In this document: in pieces, positions 23,290 to 31,628 of the stretch
How the letters are laid out: each line of letters begins with the position of its first letter
How positions within the stretch are numbered: the first letter of the stretch is position 1
Assembly (NCBI GenBank): GCA_049317725.1
Contig: JBMOHS010000008.1
Coordinates: forward strand, 1-41,760
Source of the DNA: CAIOZW01 sp049317725
Lineage (GTDB): Bacteria; Acidobacteriota; Blastocatellia; RBC074
DNA length: 41,760 nt
Direction: 5' to 3'
Position numbers and translations under genes: made by a program
Notes under the pieces: model-generated
Seen by the model: the letters and a program-made list of their open reading frames with translations, nothing else
Told to the model about the DNA's origin: nothing
Databases searched by the model: none

Positions 23290-25253
23290 ACCCAATCAAA
23301 CTGTTTCTTCGCAATCTACGTGGCATGTTTCAGCGGGATCTCCGCGCCGACGCCACCGAGTTCGAGTCCCGTATCCTTGGCCGCCTCGATCATCACGAAC
23401 AGGTCACCCGGGAGCGGGAAGAGGCGCAGGCCAGCCATCTGCAGTCGCTGGTTGAGGAGCGGCTTACCCAACTGAGACAGGAGATCCACGCGAATCGAGT
23501 GGCCAGCGACGAGTGGATTGGCCGACTGGATCACCGCCTGGAGGAGCGGCTTGGGGCGATGGATGTACGCATCGAGGAGCGCCTCCAAGCTCTGGACAGC
23601 CATTTCGACCAGCAGGTAGCCGTCGTCGATGCCCGTTTTGATACCCGATTCGAAGCGATCGAGATCGGGCTCGATGAACGCTTGGCGGCGGTGACTACCC
23701 GCCTCGACCAACAGTTCAACACCCTCGATCAGCGCCTCGAAGAGCAATTCAGAACGATTGACCAGCGTGTCGACGAGCGATTGGAGGCGATCGAGCGGCA
23801 GGTGGATACCCGCTTCGAGGGGATCGAGACCCGCCTCGATCAGCGAATGGAGTCGATCGAGCGGCAGGTGATGGAGAAGGCGGATTTGATCGCGACGGCC
23901 CAGGATCAGCGGGCCAACCAGCACGAGCAGAGCGTCGACCAGCGTGTCGAGGAGCGATTGCGGTCGATCGAGCGGCAGATGAAAGAGATCGTCTCGGACT
24001 ATCTCCGAGGAGTCGATATCCGGGTCGATGACCGACAGGCCGGAATTGATCGCCGGATCGACGATCGATTTCGCGGACTCGACCTGCGGATGGACGAGCG
24101 GATGGAGGCCCACGAACTGCGGACAGATCGCACGCTCGAATTGAACCGGGAAGGAATCATCGACCGGACAGACCTCATGCTCCAGGTCTTTGAGCAGCGT
24201 TTGGACCGGTTTCGGAAGCTGCTGGCCCAGCCAATGAGCACGATTGGCAAGTCGACTGTCCCCGTCGAGCCGCCGACCGAGCCCTCCTATCTCGATGAGG
24301 GCGTGCGCTCTTTTGGGAAGCTGATCGAAGAGGAGTCGGTGGCAGGAGAGTCCGGCAGGCTTCCTGGACAACTCTCATCTCACGCTGACCCGATCGATCC
24401 GATCTACCCGGGGATCGTCGCCTGGGAGAAGAACGCCCGCGACGGTTTCAACGAGTTTCGTCCTGAGGAGCGGGAGATCGCCGACTATCTGCGGAGCTTT
24501 CTTGAGGATCCTGATGACGAAGGGGGCTACGTCCAGCAGCACCTGCGACGCTTGGTGGGGACGATTCAGCGGATTCCTCCGCCGCAGCGAAGCACCGCGC
24601 AGTTGCTCGAGTTGGGGAGCCTCTTCTCGCTGGCACCGGCGATTCAACGATTCTGTGGATACCGGTCGATCGTCGGAACCAGTTGGTGGGAGGGGGAAGA
24701 TCGCGTGGTCGAGCGGACCTACCGCCAACTCCGGGGAGGAGATGATCAGTTGACCATCCCGATCCACAACTTCAATGTCGAGCAGGACCCCTTTCCCTTC
24801 GCAGATCGGACCTTCCGAGTGGTCCTTTGTTGTGAGTTGATCGAGCATCTCCAGCGGGATCCCATGCATATGCTTTGGGAGTGCAACCGGGTACTCGAGG
24901 AGGATGGGTACCTGCTCTTGACGACACCCAATATCACCAGTTGTCGATCGATCGAAGGGGTTCTCACGGGCTATTCGCCGTATCACTTTTCACAGTACAA
25001 CCTGGAACCACCTTTCGATCGGCATCATCGGGAATACGCGCCAGCAGAGATTGAGGCCGCCTTGCGAGCGGCGGGCTTTGAGACTCTGCAACTGGAGACA
25101 GAGGACGTTTGGCGCCGCTCAAATCCGCTGATTCTCCAGCTGCTCGAAAAGGCGCACCTCTCGACAGATCTCCGCGGAGACAACATCTTCGCCCTGGCAC
25201 GAAAGATCGGTGCTCCGGTCGAGCGGCATCCAAAGGCACTCTATGTCCCCTGA
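23286..25253 (+). CDS. hendecad coiled-coil protein with C-terminal methyltransferase domain
   Basis: 655 residues from ATG 23286, overlapping the GT4 stop. The N-terminus (PIKLFLRNLRGMFQRDLR) can form an amphipathic helix. A very long coiled coil spans about residues 25-310. Residues 84-193 are ten uninterrupted 11-residue repeats with pattern R-phi-D/E-x-R/Q-phi-x-A/T-phi-D/E-x; further units lie at 220-284. After a Pro/Ser linker, residues about 395-640 form a methyltransferase-like domain: LLELGSLFSLAP at the motif I position, DPFPFADRTFRVVLCCELIE, HMLWECNRVLEEDGYLLLTT, and a late AALRAAGFETLQLE. Motif I lacks the usual GxGxG. The design recalls WbdD, whose coiled coil sets polysaccharide length, but here the coil comes first. 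RluD overlaps downstream. Confidence 0.85.
   Translation: MNPIKLFLRNLRGMFQRDLRADATEFESRILGRLDHHEQVTREREEAQASHLQSLVEERLTQLRQEIHANRVASDEWIGRLDHRLEERLGAMDVRIEERLQALDSHFDQQVAVVDARFDTRFEAIEIGLDERLAAVTTRLDQQFNTLDQRLEEQFRTIDQRVDERLEAIERQVDTRFEGIETRLDQRMESIERQVMEKADLIATAQDQRANQHEQSVDQRVEERLRSIERQMKEIVSDYLRGVDIRVDDRQAGIDRRIDDRFRGLDLRMDERMEAHELRTDRTLELNREGIIDRTDLMLQVFEQRLDRFRKLLAQPMSTIGKSTVPVEPPTEPSYLDEGVRSFGKLIEEESVAGESGRLPGQLSSHADPIDPIYPGIVAWEKNARDGFNEFRPEEREIADYLRSFLEDPDDEGGYVQQHLRRLVGTIQRIPPPQRSTAQLLELGSLFSLAPAIQRFCGYRSIVGTSWWEGEDRVVERTYRQLRGGDDQLTIPIHNFNVEQDPFPFADRTFRVVLCCELIEHLQRDPMHMLWECNRVLEEDGYLLLTTPNITSCRSIEGVLTGYSPYHFSQYNLEPPFDRHHREYAPAEIEAALRAAGFETLQLETEDVWRRSNPLILQLLEKAHLSTDLRGDNIFALARKIGAPVERHPKALYVP
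23535..23864 (+). repeat. 33-bp periodic coding repeats (ten hendecads)
   Basis: The 330 bases encode ten consecutive 11-residue units, for example RVDERLEAIER and RLDQRMESIER, with no insertion. Related units recur at about 23943-24135; the block GTGTCGACGAGCGATTGGAG near 23767 has a near-copy near 23943. The DNA units have diverged more than the protein pattern, so this is an old expansion kept by selection on the coil. Confidence 0.85.
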
Positions 25254-26277
25254 AGAAGAGCTGCCCCTGGCGGAAGAAGGTCTTGAGACCAACCGGGAGT
25301 TGGGCGAGGAGGAACCGCTCCGGCTGCTCGTGGAAGAGGAGGCAACGGGAACGCGCCTCGACACGTGGCTCGCCTCCCAGATCCGGACGACGAGCCGAAC
25401 CCAGCTCCGCCGGGCGATCGAGGCCGGCAAGGTCTTCGTCGATGATCAACCGATCGACAAGCCCGCCTATCCGGTCAGCTCTGGCGAAGTCGTCCGGCTG
25501 ACGATCGTGCCGGTCGCCCCACTCGAGGCCAAGCCCTCCCCCATTCCACTCGACATTGTCTTTGAGGACGAGGCGATTCTCGTGCTCCATAAACCTGCTG
25601 GAATGGTGACTCATCCGGGTGCTGGGGTGACCGATGGTACCTTGGCCAATGGGCTGGTCCACTATTTTCAGCAGCAGCAGATGGCGCTTCCCCGACGTGG
25701 GGGGCCTTCCAGACCCGGCATTGTGCACCGGCTCGACGTCGGAACCTCTGGGCTGCTGGTGGTCGCGCGAACCGATCTCGCCCATCTGAGATTGGCGGAG
25801 CAGTTCCAGTCGCGGCAGGTACGCAAGCGGTACGAGGCGCTGGTGCACGGCGTCATCGAGGAGCCCTCCGGGCGGATCGAGGTCCCAATTGGGCGCGATC
25901 AGCGTAGCCGAGTCCGGATGGCCGTCCGACCAACGGGCGAGGGTCGTGAGGCCCTGACCTTTTATCACGTCAAGGAGCGGCTCGCCGAGTTTACCTACCT
26001 CGACGTCGAGATCAAGACGGGCCGAACCCATCAGATTCGGGTCCACCTGGCGCACCTACGCCACCCGATCGCAGGCGATCCCCTCTACTCGGAAGGGCGC
26101 GCCAACTCGCTGCGCTCGGCCAGAGCCAGGGCCGCGCTCAGCCGTCTGGGGCGGCCTTTTCTGCACGCCGCGAGCCTCGGCTTCTTCCATCCGCTGGCAG
26201 GGGATTGGCGCGAGTTCACGGCCCCTCTGCCGAAAGACTTGAGCGCCCTGCTCGAGGGGCTGCGCGAATCCAATTGA
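25243..26277 (+). CDS. rluD: RluD-family pseudouridine synthase
   Basis: 344 residues from ATG 25243, which overlaps the preceding gene by 11 bases and has AAAGG upstream. The N-terminal S4 RNA-binding domain (about 35-90: TRLDTWLASQ...GKVFVDDQPI) precedes the synthase core. Catalytic Asp165 lies in HRLDVGTSGLLVVA (most relatives have HRLDKDTSG). Other marks are VLHKPAGMVTHPGAG, RKRYEALVHG and KTGRTHQIRVHLAHLRHPI. It converts uridines to pseudouridine, in 23S rRNA for RluD proper; the exact site specificity is not certain from sequence. The overlap with the coiled-coil methyltransferase suggests shared transcription rather than shared function. Confidence 0.93.
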   Translation: MSPEEELPLAEEGLETNRELGEEEPLRLLVEEEATGTRLDTWLASQIRTTSRTQLRRAIEAGKVFVDDQPIDKPAYPVSSGEVVRLTIVPVAPLEAKPSPIPLDIVFEDEAILVLHKPAGMVTHPGAGVTDGTLANGLVHYFQQQQMALPRRGGPSRPGIVHRLDVGTSGLLVVARTDLAHLRLAEQFQSRQVRKRYEALVHGVIEEPSGRIEVPIGRDQRSRVRMAVRPTGEGREALTFYHVKERLAEFTYLDVEIKTGRTHQIRVHLAHLRHPIAGDPLYSEGRANSLRSARARAALSRLGRPFLHAASLGFFHPLAGDWREFTAPLPKDLSALLEGLRESN

Positions 26278-26293
26278 CAGAGACCAGTGGGGC

Positions 26294-27466
26294 TCAGAGT
26301 CGCAGGAAGAGGCGACGCCGGTAGAGCCCCCACATGACGACCCACCAGAAGGCGAGGAAGGTCAGTGCGTAGGCAAGGGAGCCATTGCGTGGAGAGAGCC
26401 AGTTGGTGAAGAGACGGCGGTAGAGGCTTGCCTGAAGGGAGATCGACGCGCCGTCCGGACCTGTCATCCGAATGACCTGGAGAAGATCCGCCGCGAGCCC
26501 CGTCAAGACAAAGAGGGCGAGAGCGTTGACCCCGAGGACGACGAAGGGAAAGGCCCAGGCACGAAAGCCCTGCAGGTCGACCAGCCAGAAGCAGAGGGCC
26601 AGCAACTGCAGGCCGATTCCGCCGGTGAAGAGGACGTAAGAGCTGGTCCAGAGTGCCTTATTGATCGGGAAGAACCCACCCCAAGCCGAGCCAGCAAGAA
26701 GGCAGAGGATCCCCATCGCAAAGAGGCCGGCGGCCTTCTCCATCGGTGGCCGAGTCGAACGGAGCCACTGCCCGGCGAGGACTCCGATCAGCGTCGTCGC
26801 CAGTGCTGGGAGCGTACTGAGAATGCCTTCGGGATCGTAGCTCGGCCGGTAGATGTGGCCGGCGAGAAGGGTCCGATCGATCCAGGAGGGGAGGCTGCCG
26901 TCGCGGCTGAGGTCGCCGGCCACGCTCCCCGGTGCTGGAATCCAGGTCAGCAACATCCAGTAGCCAAAGAGAATCCCTCCCGTCAGCAACAACATCCCAC
27001 GACGCCCCAGCCGGAGAAAGAGGAGCGCCGCCACTCCATAACAGATCGCGATCCGCTGCAGCACGCCGGGAATCCGCAACGTCTGCAACCGTTCCCACGC
27101 CGATGGATTTGGGGGAAACCAGTTGAGGAGCAGTCCGAGCAGAAAGATCAGCAATGTTCGCCGAGTGATCTTTCGGTGAAGATCGGACATCGACCCGCCG
27201 AGCGCCCGACGGTTCTCGAGTGCCATCGGAATCGCCACCCCCACAATCAAGAGAAAGAAGGGGAAGACCAAATCGGTCGGGGTCCATCCGTGCCAGTCGG
27301 CGTGCAGCAACGGCGGGTAGACCGCCGACCAATCGCCAGCGTTGTTGACGAGTACCATCCCAGCGATCGTCAAGCCACGAAAAACGTCGAGCGAATGAAG
27401 TCGGAGTCGGCTGGGGGATCCCGACGAGAGCTGGGACGAGTCAACCGCTGAATCTGACAGTGGCAT
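26294..27466 (-). CDS. HGSNAT/DUF5009-like membrane acyltransferase
   Basis: 390 residues from ATG 27466. The family hallmark RLHSLDVFRGLTIAGMVLVN opens the first membrane segment, followed by HADWHGWTPTDLVFPFFLLI, which contains the conserved His and Asp positions, and RIPGVLQRIAICYGVAALLF. About ten membrane segments are visible. Bacterial relatives of heparan-alpha-glucosaminide N-acetyltransferase are thought to move acetyl groups across the membrane onto amino sugars outside; this is by family, not shown here. It is convergent with rluD with a 16-base gap, and its upstream neighbour is the SLOG-type gene on the same strand. Confidence 0.88.
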   Translation of the reverse strand: MPLSDSAVDSSQLSSGSPSRLRLHSLDVFRGLTIAGMVLVNNAGDWSAVYPPLLHADWHGWTPTDLVFPFFLLIVGVAIPMALENRRALGGSMSDLHRKITRRTLLIFLLGLLLNWFPPNPSAWERLQTLRIPGVLQRIAICYGVAALLFLRLGRRGMLLLTGGILFGYWMLLTWIPAPGSVAGDLSRDGSLPSWIDRTLLAGHIYRPSYDPEGILSTLPALATTLIGVLAGQWLRSTRPPMEKAAGLFAMGILCLLAGSAWGGFFPINKALWTSSYVLFTGGIGLQLLALCFWLVDLQGFRAWAFPFVVLGVNALALFVLTGLAADLLQVIRMTGPDGASISLQASLYRRLFTNWLSPRNGSLAYALTFLAFWWVVMWGLYRRRLFLRL

Positions 27467-27518
27467 GCGCGTGAGGTCCTCTCTTCCTGGTCTTTTCTGA
27501 TTGCCTGTGATTGTCCGT

Positions 27519-28076
27519 CTATGCCGGTGCGGGGAGAGTCAGGATCTGGTGCACCGGCAGCCCCCTGGATTGGGCTTCGGCGAGAAAATGGGCCGTGACA
27601 TCCTGGGGCCCCCGGGAATGGCCATCCCAAACAACCAGCGCCAAGACGGGAATATCGGCCGCCGCCGCGATCTGTACTGCCTCATCCAGCAGATCCAGAT
27701 TGGTCTGCAAGTAGGTCTCTTCCCTCTCCATCGAGTAGGAATGGAGGAGCAGATCCCCCCGGGCCTCGACTTCGGCGACAATCTGATCGTAGCGCTCCCC
27801 CCAACCACCGGGACGATCGACAACTGAGGAGGCACGAAACTGGGCGATGCCGAATGGGAGGAGGACCCGGCGGCGAATTCCCATTCTTCCCGCGACCTCC
27901 AATGCCAGCAGGTCCGCCCCACAGGCGGCGGCACAAACGAGCGTCGACGCACGCACCCCCTCCAACCATTGACCAATGGCAACTTTGACCCGCTCCAACT
28001 CTGCTTCGGGGAATCGCGCAGGGATCACCCCGGTGGCATCCACCCGCCGACCTGCCAGGACAACTACGGTGGCCAT
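27519..28076 (-). CDS. SLOG-superfamily nucleotide-binding-like protein
   Basis: 185 residues from ATG 28076, where similarity begins; ATG 28124 and TTG 28148 are longer alternatives with no better ribosome site. The opening VVVLAGRRVDATGVIPARFP, the central AAACGADLLALEVAGRMGIR, RVLLPFGIAQFRASSVVD and GGWGERYDQIV match a family of Rossmann-like SLOG proteins often found with 'GH.ID...RFP' starts. SLOG proteins bind nucleotides or nucleoside ligands and several act in stress or immune signalling. No effector gene is adjacent, so a defence role is not supported. It probably shares a transcript with the downstream acyltransferase. Confidence 0.7.
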   Translation of the reverse strand: MATVVVLAGRRVDATGVIPARFPEAELERVKVAIGQWLEGVRASTLVCAAACGADLLALEVAGRMGIRRRVLLPFGIAQFRASSVVDRPGGWGERYDQIVAEVEARGDLLLHSYSMEREETYLQTNLDLLDEAVQIAAAADIPVLALVVWDGHSRGPQDVTAHFLAEAQSRGLPVHQILTLPAPA

Positions 28077-28227
28077 CTCCCTTGTCTTTCTTCCCGACCC
28101 TCGATCAACGTAATGTTGCTTCATCCCAAGACTCGTCGGCACTCCCACCGGCCCCCACGCTGGGGGGATGGCACCCTGCGGAAGCCTGCGGGCTTCTTGG
28201 CATTAGTGCGGAAGGAGCCCCTGGGAA

Positions 28228-28680
28228 TCAAACTGGGCGAGACGGCGATTGACCGTCTGGGAGTTTCGACAAGGTGTCGACTTGGCCCAGCAAAATCCGC
28301 CGGAGCCGCTTCGGAAGCACATAGCGGGTGGCGAGAACAATCCGATTGACAATCAACGCCAAATCACCCGGCCCTTCCCAGTGTTCCCGGAGCAGATCCT
28401 CTCCGCTCTGGTGGAGCAGTCGCAAGATGACCAGCGCGACGAGGTAGAGATCATCCACTTGGCCAATGAAGGGAATGAAGTCGGGAAGAAAATCGAGCGG
28501 CGTCAGCACGTAGGTCAAAGTACCCAGCAAAAGGGTCTTCTCCCCAACTGGGACCCGACGATCCCACAGGAGCCGATGGAGCAGTTGCGCCAATCTGGGA
28601 AGGAACAACAAGAGATCACGCACCCGTAACCTTGCTTGGCCCCGCTTCCCTGCTCCCTCTTCCACATTCGACGAGTTCAT
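28228..28680 (-). CDS. DUF1232 (YkvA-like) membrane protein
   Basis: 150 residues from ATG 28680, with GGGGGA eight bases upstream; a GTG two codons earlier is possible. The core TYVLTPLDFLPDFIPFIGQV followed by DDLYLVALVIL is the DUF1232 signature, two short hydrophobic segments around a D-x-x-PDFIP turn. A basic C-terminal region follows. The function of the family is unknown; the members are small membrane-associated proteins. It lies 150 bases upstream of the SLOG gene on the same strand and is divergent from the DUF971 gene. Confidence 0.87.
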   Translation of the reverse strand: MNSSNVEEGAGKRGQARLRVRDLLLFLPRLAQLLHRLLWDRRVPVGEKTLLLGTLTYVLTPLDFLPDFIPFIGQVDDLYLVALVILRLLHQSGEDLLREHWEGPGDLALIVNRIVLATRYVLPKRLRRILLGQVDTLSKLPDGQSPSRPV

Positions 28681-28777
28681 CCGCACCGTCCCCCGCTGGT
28701 TCTTTGACCGAAAGCACTTTCCCCAAACGCCACTGCCCTTCAGCCATCCTCGTAGTGGTTGATCCCTCCAAGGATTG

Positions 28778-28836
28778 GTGGTTAAATGCCGGTGAGTACC
28801 TCCTTGAGATCTCTACCAAGGGGCCCATTTAACCAC
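28778..28836. promoter_or_regulatory. 11-bp inverted repeat between divergent genes
   Basis: GTGGTTAAATG (28778-28788) and CATTTAACCAC (28826-28836) are perfect inverse copies with a 37-base spacer. Inside it CCTTG and CAAGG can also pair. It sits 26 bases before the DUF971 start and about 100 bases before DUF1232, in the divergent control region. It could be an operator or an RNA hairpin in the DUF971 leader. Confidence 0.6.
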
Positions 28837-28862
28837 TGTGAGAACTGAGATTCAATTGCCCT

Positions 28863-29189
28863 ATGACTGTGGAACATTTCCCAACAGATGCGTTTCCCGA
28901 TTCTCTTGAACTGACGGAGGATGGTGCAGTGCTGGTGGTTCACTGGGAGGATGGAATGTCGAGCCACCATCGACTCGACCAGCTCCGCGCGGCCTGCCCT
29001 TGCGCCATGTGTCAGGGACATCACCCATCCGAGAGCCTTCACCTCCGACCTGAACAGTTCCCCGGTGTCCAGATCGCGGACCTCGCTCCCGTGGGACGCT
29101 ATGCCTACCACATTGTCTGGAGTGATGGGCACGATACGGGCATCTACACCCTGCGGATGTTGCGCGAACTCGGACAATCCTCTTCCTGA
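28863..29189 (+). CDS. DUF971 domain protein
   Basis: 108 residues from ATG 28863. Beta-rich with the family block HHRLDQLRAACPCAMC and a following GHH, a likely metal site, then GRYAYHIVWSDGHDTGIYTL. DUF971 is also the N-terminal domain of gamma-butyrobetaine hydroxylase-like enzymes and occurs alone near MRP/ApbC iron-sulfur carriers; no such carrier is seen here. The length fits the stand-alone form. The amidohydrolase follows 73 bases downstream on the same strand. Confidence 0.87.
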   Translation: MTVEHFPTDAFPDSLELTEDGAVLVVHWEDGMSSHHRLDQLRAACPCAMCQGHHPSESLHLRPEQFPGVQIADLAPVGRYAYHIVWSDGHDTGIYTLRMLRELGQSSS

Positions 29190-29262
29190 TCTGCAGCGCA
29201 TCGCCGGAACCCCATCGTTCCCCCTTGCTCCCAACAACCCTCTAAGTCAGAAAGCACCCAAC

Positions 29263-30480
29263 ATGAGAAACCCCAAGACGAGATCGATCTCCCGCCGCAA
29301 GTGGCTCGCCACGGCGGGGACGGCGGCCCTTGCTGCGCCATGGATCAGCGGCTGCCAGCAGACCTCCCCAAAGACAGCGACCACTCCTGCGGCCCCGTCG
29401 GAGGTGCTGCTTCGCGAATTTGAACCGAAGAGCATGCTCCACGTGTCCGAAACCAGGATCGAGCGGTCACGATTTCCGGTGATCGATTATCACACCCACC
29501 TCTCGTTTGTCAGCCGCAAGGCGACCCCGGAGAAGGCCAATTTCCGGGCGAAACGGGAGGAGGTCTTGGCGGTCATGGATCGGAAGAATGTCCGAATGAT
29601 GGTCAATCTGACGGGCGGTTATGGAGCCGCCCTCGAGGAGACCCTCAATTATTGGCAGAAGCCGTCGCCAGATCGATTCTCAGTCTTCACAGAGCCCTGG
29701 TTCAACCGGCTGCGAGAAGCCAACTACCCCACCTTTCAGGCCGAACAGATCGAGCGCGCGAAGCAGTTGGGAGCCAGGGGGATCAAAGTCCTGAAGACGC
29801 TTGGGCTCTACCTGCGCGAGGAGATCGACACGGGGGCATTGGTCAAGGTGGACGATCCACGCTTCGATCCGATGTGGGAGGCCGCGGGCGGAACAGGCCT
29901 CTCGGTCGCCATTCACACCTCGGATCCGGAAGCGTTCTTCCTGCCGACGGACCGATTCAATGAGCGGTATGAAGAGCTGAGCGCCCACCCCGATTGGTCG
30001 TTCCATGGCAAGGACTTTCCCTCCAACCGCGAACTGCAGGAGGCTCGCTTGCGGGTCGTCGCGCGACACCCCAAGACGCAGTTCGTTCTGCTCCACGTTG
30101 GCAATGCGGAGGATCTGCGCTGGGTCAGCGAATGGCTCGATCGCTACCCCAATACCCACGTCGAGATTGGTGCCCGGATTGGTGAGCTTGGTCGACAACC
30201 ACGCCTCGCCCGGCGCTTCTTCGACAAGTATCAGGACCGGATCCTCTTCGGAACCGATGCCGTTCCCCAGGGGATCGAGACCCCTCAGCAGCTCTTCGTC
30301 GATCAGCTCTACGAGATCTACTATCGATTCCTCGAGACGGAGGACGAGTATTTCGACTATGCGCCCGCCAAGGTTCCTCCACAAGGTCGTTGGCGGATCT
30401 ATGGACTGGGCCTTCCCGAAGCGATCCTGCGCAAAGTCTATTTTCAAAATGCCGAGCGGCTTCTGCAGCTACCCACTTGA
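29263..30480 (+). CDS. Tat-exported lipoprotein amidohydrolase (amidohydrolase 2 family)
   Basis: 405 residues from ATG 29263; the longer open frame overlaps DUF971 and is not credible. A twin-arginine signal (SISRRKWLATAGTAALAA) ends in a lipobox ISGC with Cys31, so it should be exported folded and lipid-anchored. The TIM-barrel amidohydrolase shows VIDYHTHL (His77, His79), GARGIKVLKTLGLYL, SVAIHTSD, FVLLHVGNAED and RILFGTDAVPQ, the metal and acid positions of the family. It probably hydrolyses or decarboxylates a small substrate in the periplasm; relatives vary. The last 12 bases overlap the convergent RDD gene. Confidence 0.9.
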   Translation: MRNPKTRSISRRKWLATAGTAALAAPWISGCQQTSPKTATTPAAPSEVLLREFEPKSMLHVSETRIERSRFPVIDYHTHLSFVSRKATPEKANFRAKREEVLAVMDRKNVRMMVNLTGGYGAALEETLNYWQKPSPDRFSVFTEPWFNRLREANYPTFQAEQIERAKQLGARGIKVLKTLGLYLREEIDTGALVKVDDPRFDPMWEAAGGTGLSVAIHTSDPEAFFLPTDRFNERYEELSAHPDWSFHGKDFPSNRELQEARLRVVARHPKTQFVLLHVGNAEDLRWVSEWLDRYPNTHVEIGARIGELGRQPRLARRFFDKYQDRILFGTDAVPQGIETPQQLFVDQLYEIYYRFLETEDEYFDYAPAKVPPQGRWRIYGLGLPEAILRKVYFQNAERLLQLPT

Positions 30481-31326
30481 GGCCGGCGGGCTGACAGTCG
30501 CCCGCCCCTCCCTGCCGGTTGCCGGCCCGGTCGTTGAGGCCTCATCCACCCGTGAGTGGTGAGAGAGTGCCTCGAGAAAGGCCTCATCGGTCGAGGATTC
30601 GGCCAGCCCTGCAGGGCAGAGCCGATCGAGGAGGGCGGCGGCGAGTCGCCAAGCCAGCGACTGGCGAGGGGACGGATCGAGTTCCTCTCGTCGGCGCAGG
30701 AAGGCCTCGACGGGGATCATCTCCCCTGGAGTAGGGGGGCGGGAGAGAGGGAGGGAGGGATGAACCGTGGTGGGATCCCAGTGAAGCAACGGGTGGAGCG
30801 CCCCTTCCCATTCTTCCAGCCGTTCCCGGACGACGACCGTATTGGCAAGATAGTCTCCGAGGCGTTGCGAGCTTGGACTGAGAAAGACCGTGAGAAGTCC
30901 AACCGAATAGAATGGAGGGATCAGCAGATCGGCCACTCGCAACAGGTTGCGGGCGACTGCCCCCGCCAGGGTGACTGGGCGACCATCCAGTTGGATGACC
31001 CGCAACTGAAACCAACGTTTCCCGGGCGTCTGTCCGCCCCAAAATGCTTCGAAGAGGATGAAATATCCGAAGAAGACGAGAAAGACAAGGATCAGCCTGA
31101 TCGCTCCAATCCAGCGTTCTCCTGAATCACTCGCCTCTGGAAGAAGGTGCTCCAGCAGAACCCGCAGTGCCGATCCAGTCAGCAGGAGCGCCGCCACCAA
31201 TCCCAATTGGAGCGCGTGATCCACCGCACAAGCCATGAATCGGTTGCCGATCGACGCGCGCTCAAAATAGAGCGCGACGTGCTCCGGGGTCTCGATCGTC
31301 AACCTCTCCTCCCGCCATAGCGCCAT
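30469..31326 (-). CDS. RDD-family membrane protein
   Basis: 285 residues from ATG 31326. The RDD domain covers about residues 15-170: FERASIGNRFMACAVDHALQ with the Arg and Asp pair, three or four hydrophobic segments, EAFWGGQTPGKRWFQLRVIQ, and GDYLANTVVV. The remaining about 115 residues are a Pro/Glu/Arg-rich cytoplasmic tail with no recognised motif. RDD proteins are membrane proteins of varied function, some linked to ion exchange. The 3' end overlaps the amidohydrolase gene by 12 bases in convergent orientation. Confidence 0.87.
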   Translation of the reverse strand: MALWREERLTIETPEHVALYFERASIGNRFMACAVDHALQLGLVAALLLTGSALRVLLEHLLPEASDSGERWIGAIRLILVFLVFFGYFILFEAFWGGQTPGKRWFQLRVIQLDGRPVTLAGAVARNLLRVADLLIPPFYSVGLLTVFLSPSSQRLGDYLANTVVVRERLEEWEGALHPLLHWDPTTVHPSLPLSRPPTPGEMIPVEAFLRRREELDPSPRQSLAWRLAAALLDRLCPAGLAESSTDEAFLEALSHHSRVDEASTTGPATGREGRATVSPPASSG

Positions 31327-31628
31327 TCCAAGCCGCTCCCCTCGTCAATTCGACTGCTGGGTCATTGTATGCGGGTTTGGATCGACGACCAACCAAAAAG
31401 GCCACGGAGATTTGAGGAGAATGCGCTCGGGAATGGCTCCTTGACCCCACGTGAAAGCGTGTGCTAGCTTTTTTTGAGATTTGGTGAGGGGTCTACTTCT
31501 GGCATTCCCCGACGGGATCCGGTCGATGGCGGAGCTGGCTAAGGTGTACGGCGAGCGCCAGACTCTTTTCCAGAAGGGATCTTTGAGCGGGGGCAAGCAG
31601 TCCCCCAATTCCACAGAGGAACAAGGCT
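31327..31628. other. divergent control region of RDD and gcvT
   Basis: About 300 bases without a gene. It holds the putative gcvT promoter (31441-31470) and a GGGGG/CCCCC hairpin (about 31591-31608) shortly before the gcvT ribosome site. I looked for a glycine riboswitch and did not see its conserved segments. Confidence 0.5.
31441..31470 (+). promoter_or_regulatory. putative promoter of the gcv operon
   Basis: TTGACC at 31441-31446 and TAGCTT at 31465-31470 with an 18-base spacer; the -10 element is weak but preceded by TGTGC. The leader would be about 150 bases. Confidence 0.4.

Noticed and set aside
23316..24371. 351-residue minus-strand open frame
   Set aside because: Antisense of the hendecad repeats; its own apparent repeats mirror them.
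27519..28680. SLOG plus DUF1232 as an immune module
   Set aside because: SLOG domains can sense nucleotides in defence, but no nuclease, pore or cyclase effector is adjacent and the downstream gene is an HGSNAT-like acyltransferase.
31471..31628. Glycine riboswitch before gcvT
   Set aside because: The paired aptamer segments expected for the family were not found; only a short G/C hairpin is visible.
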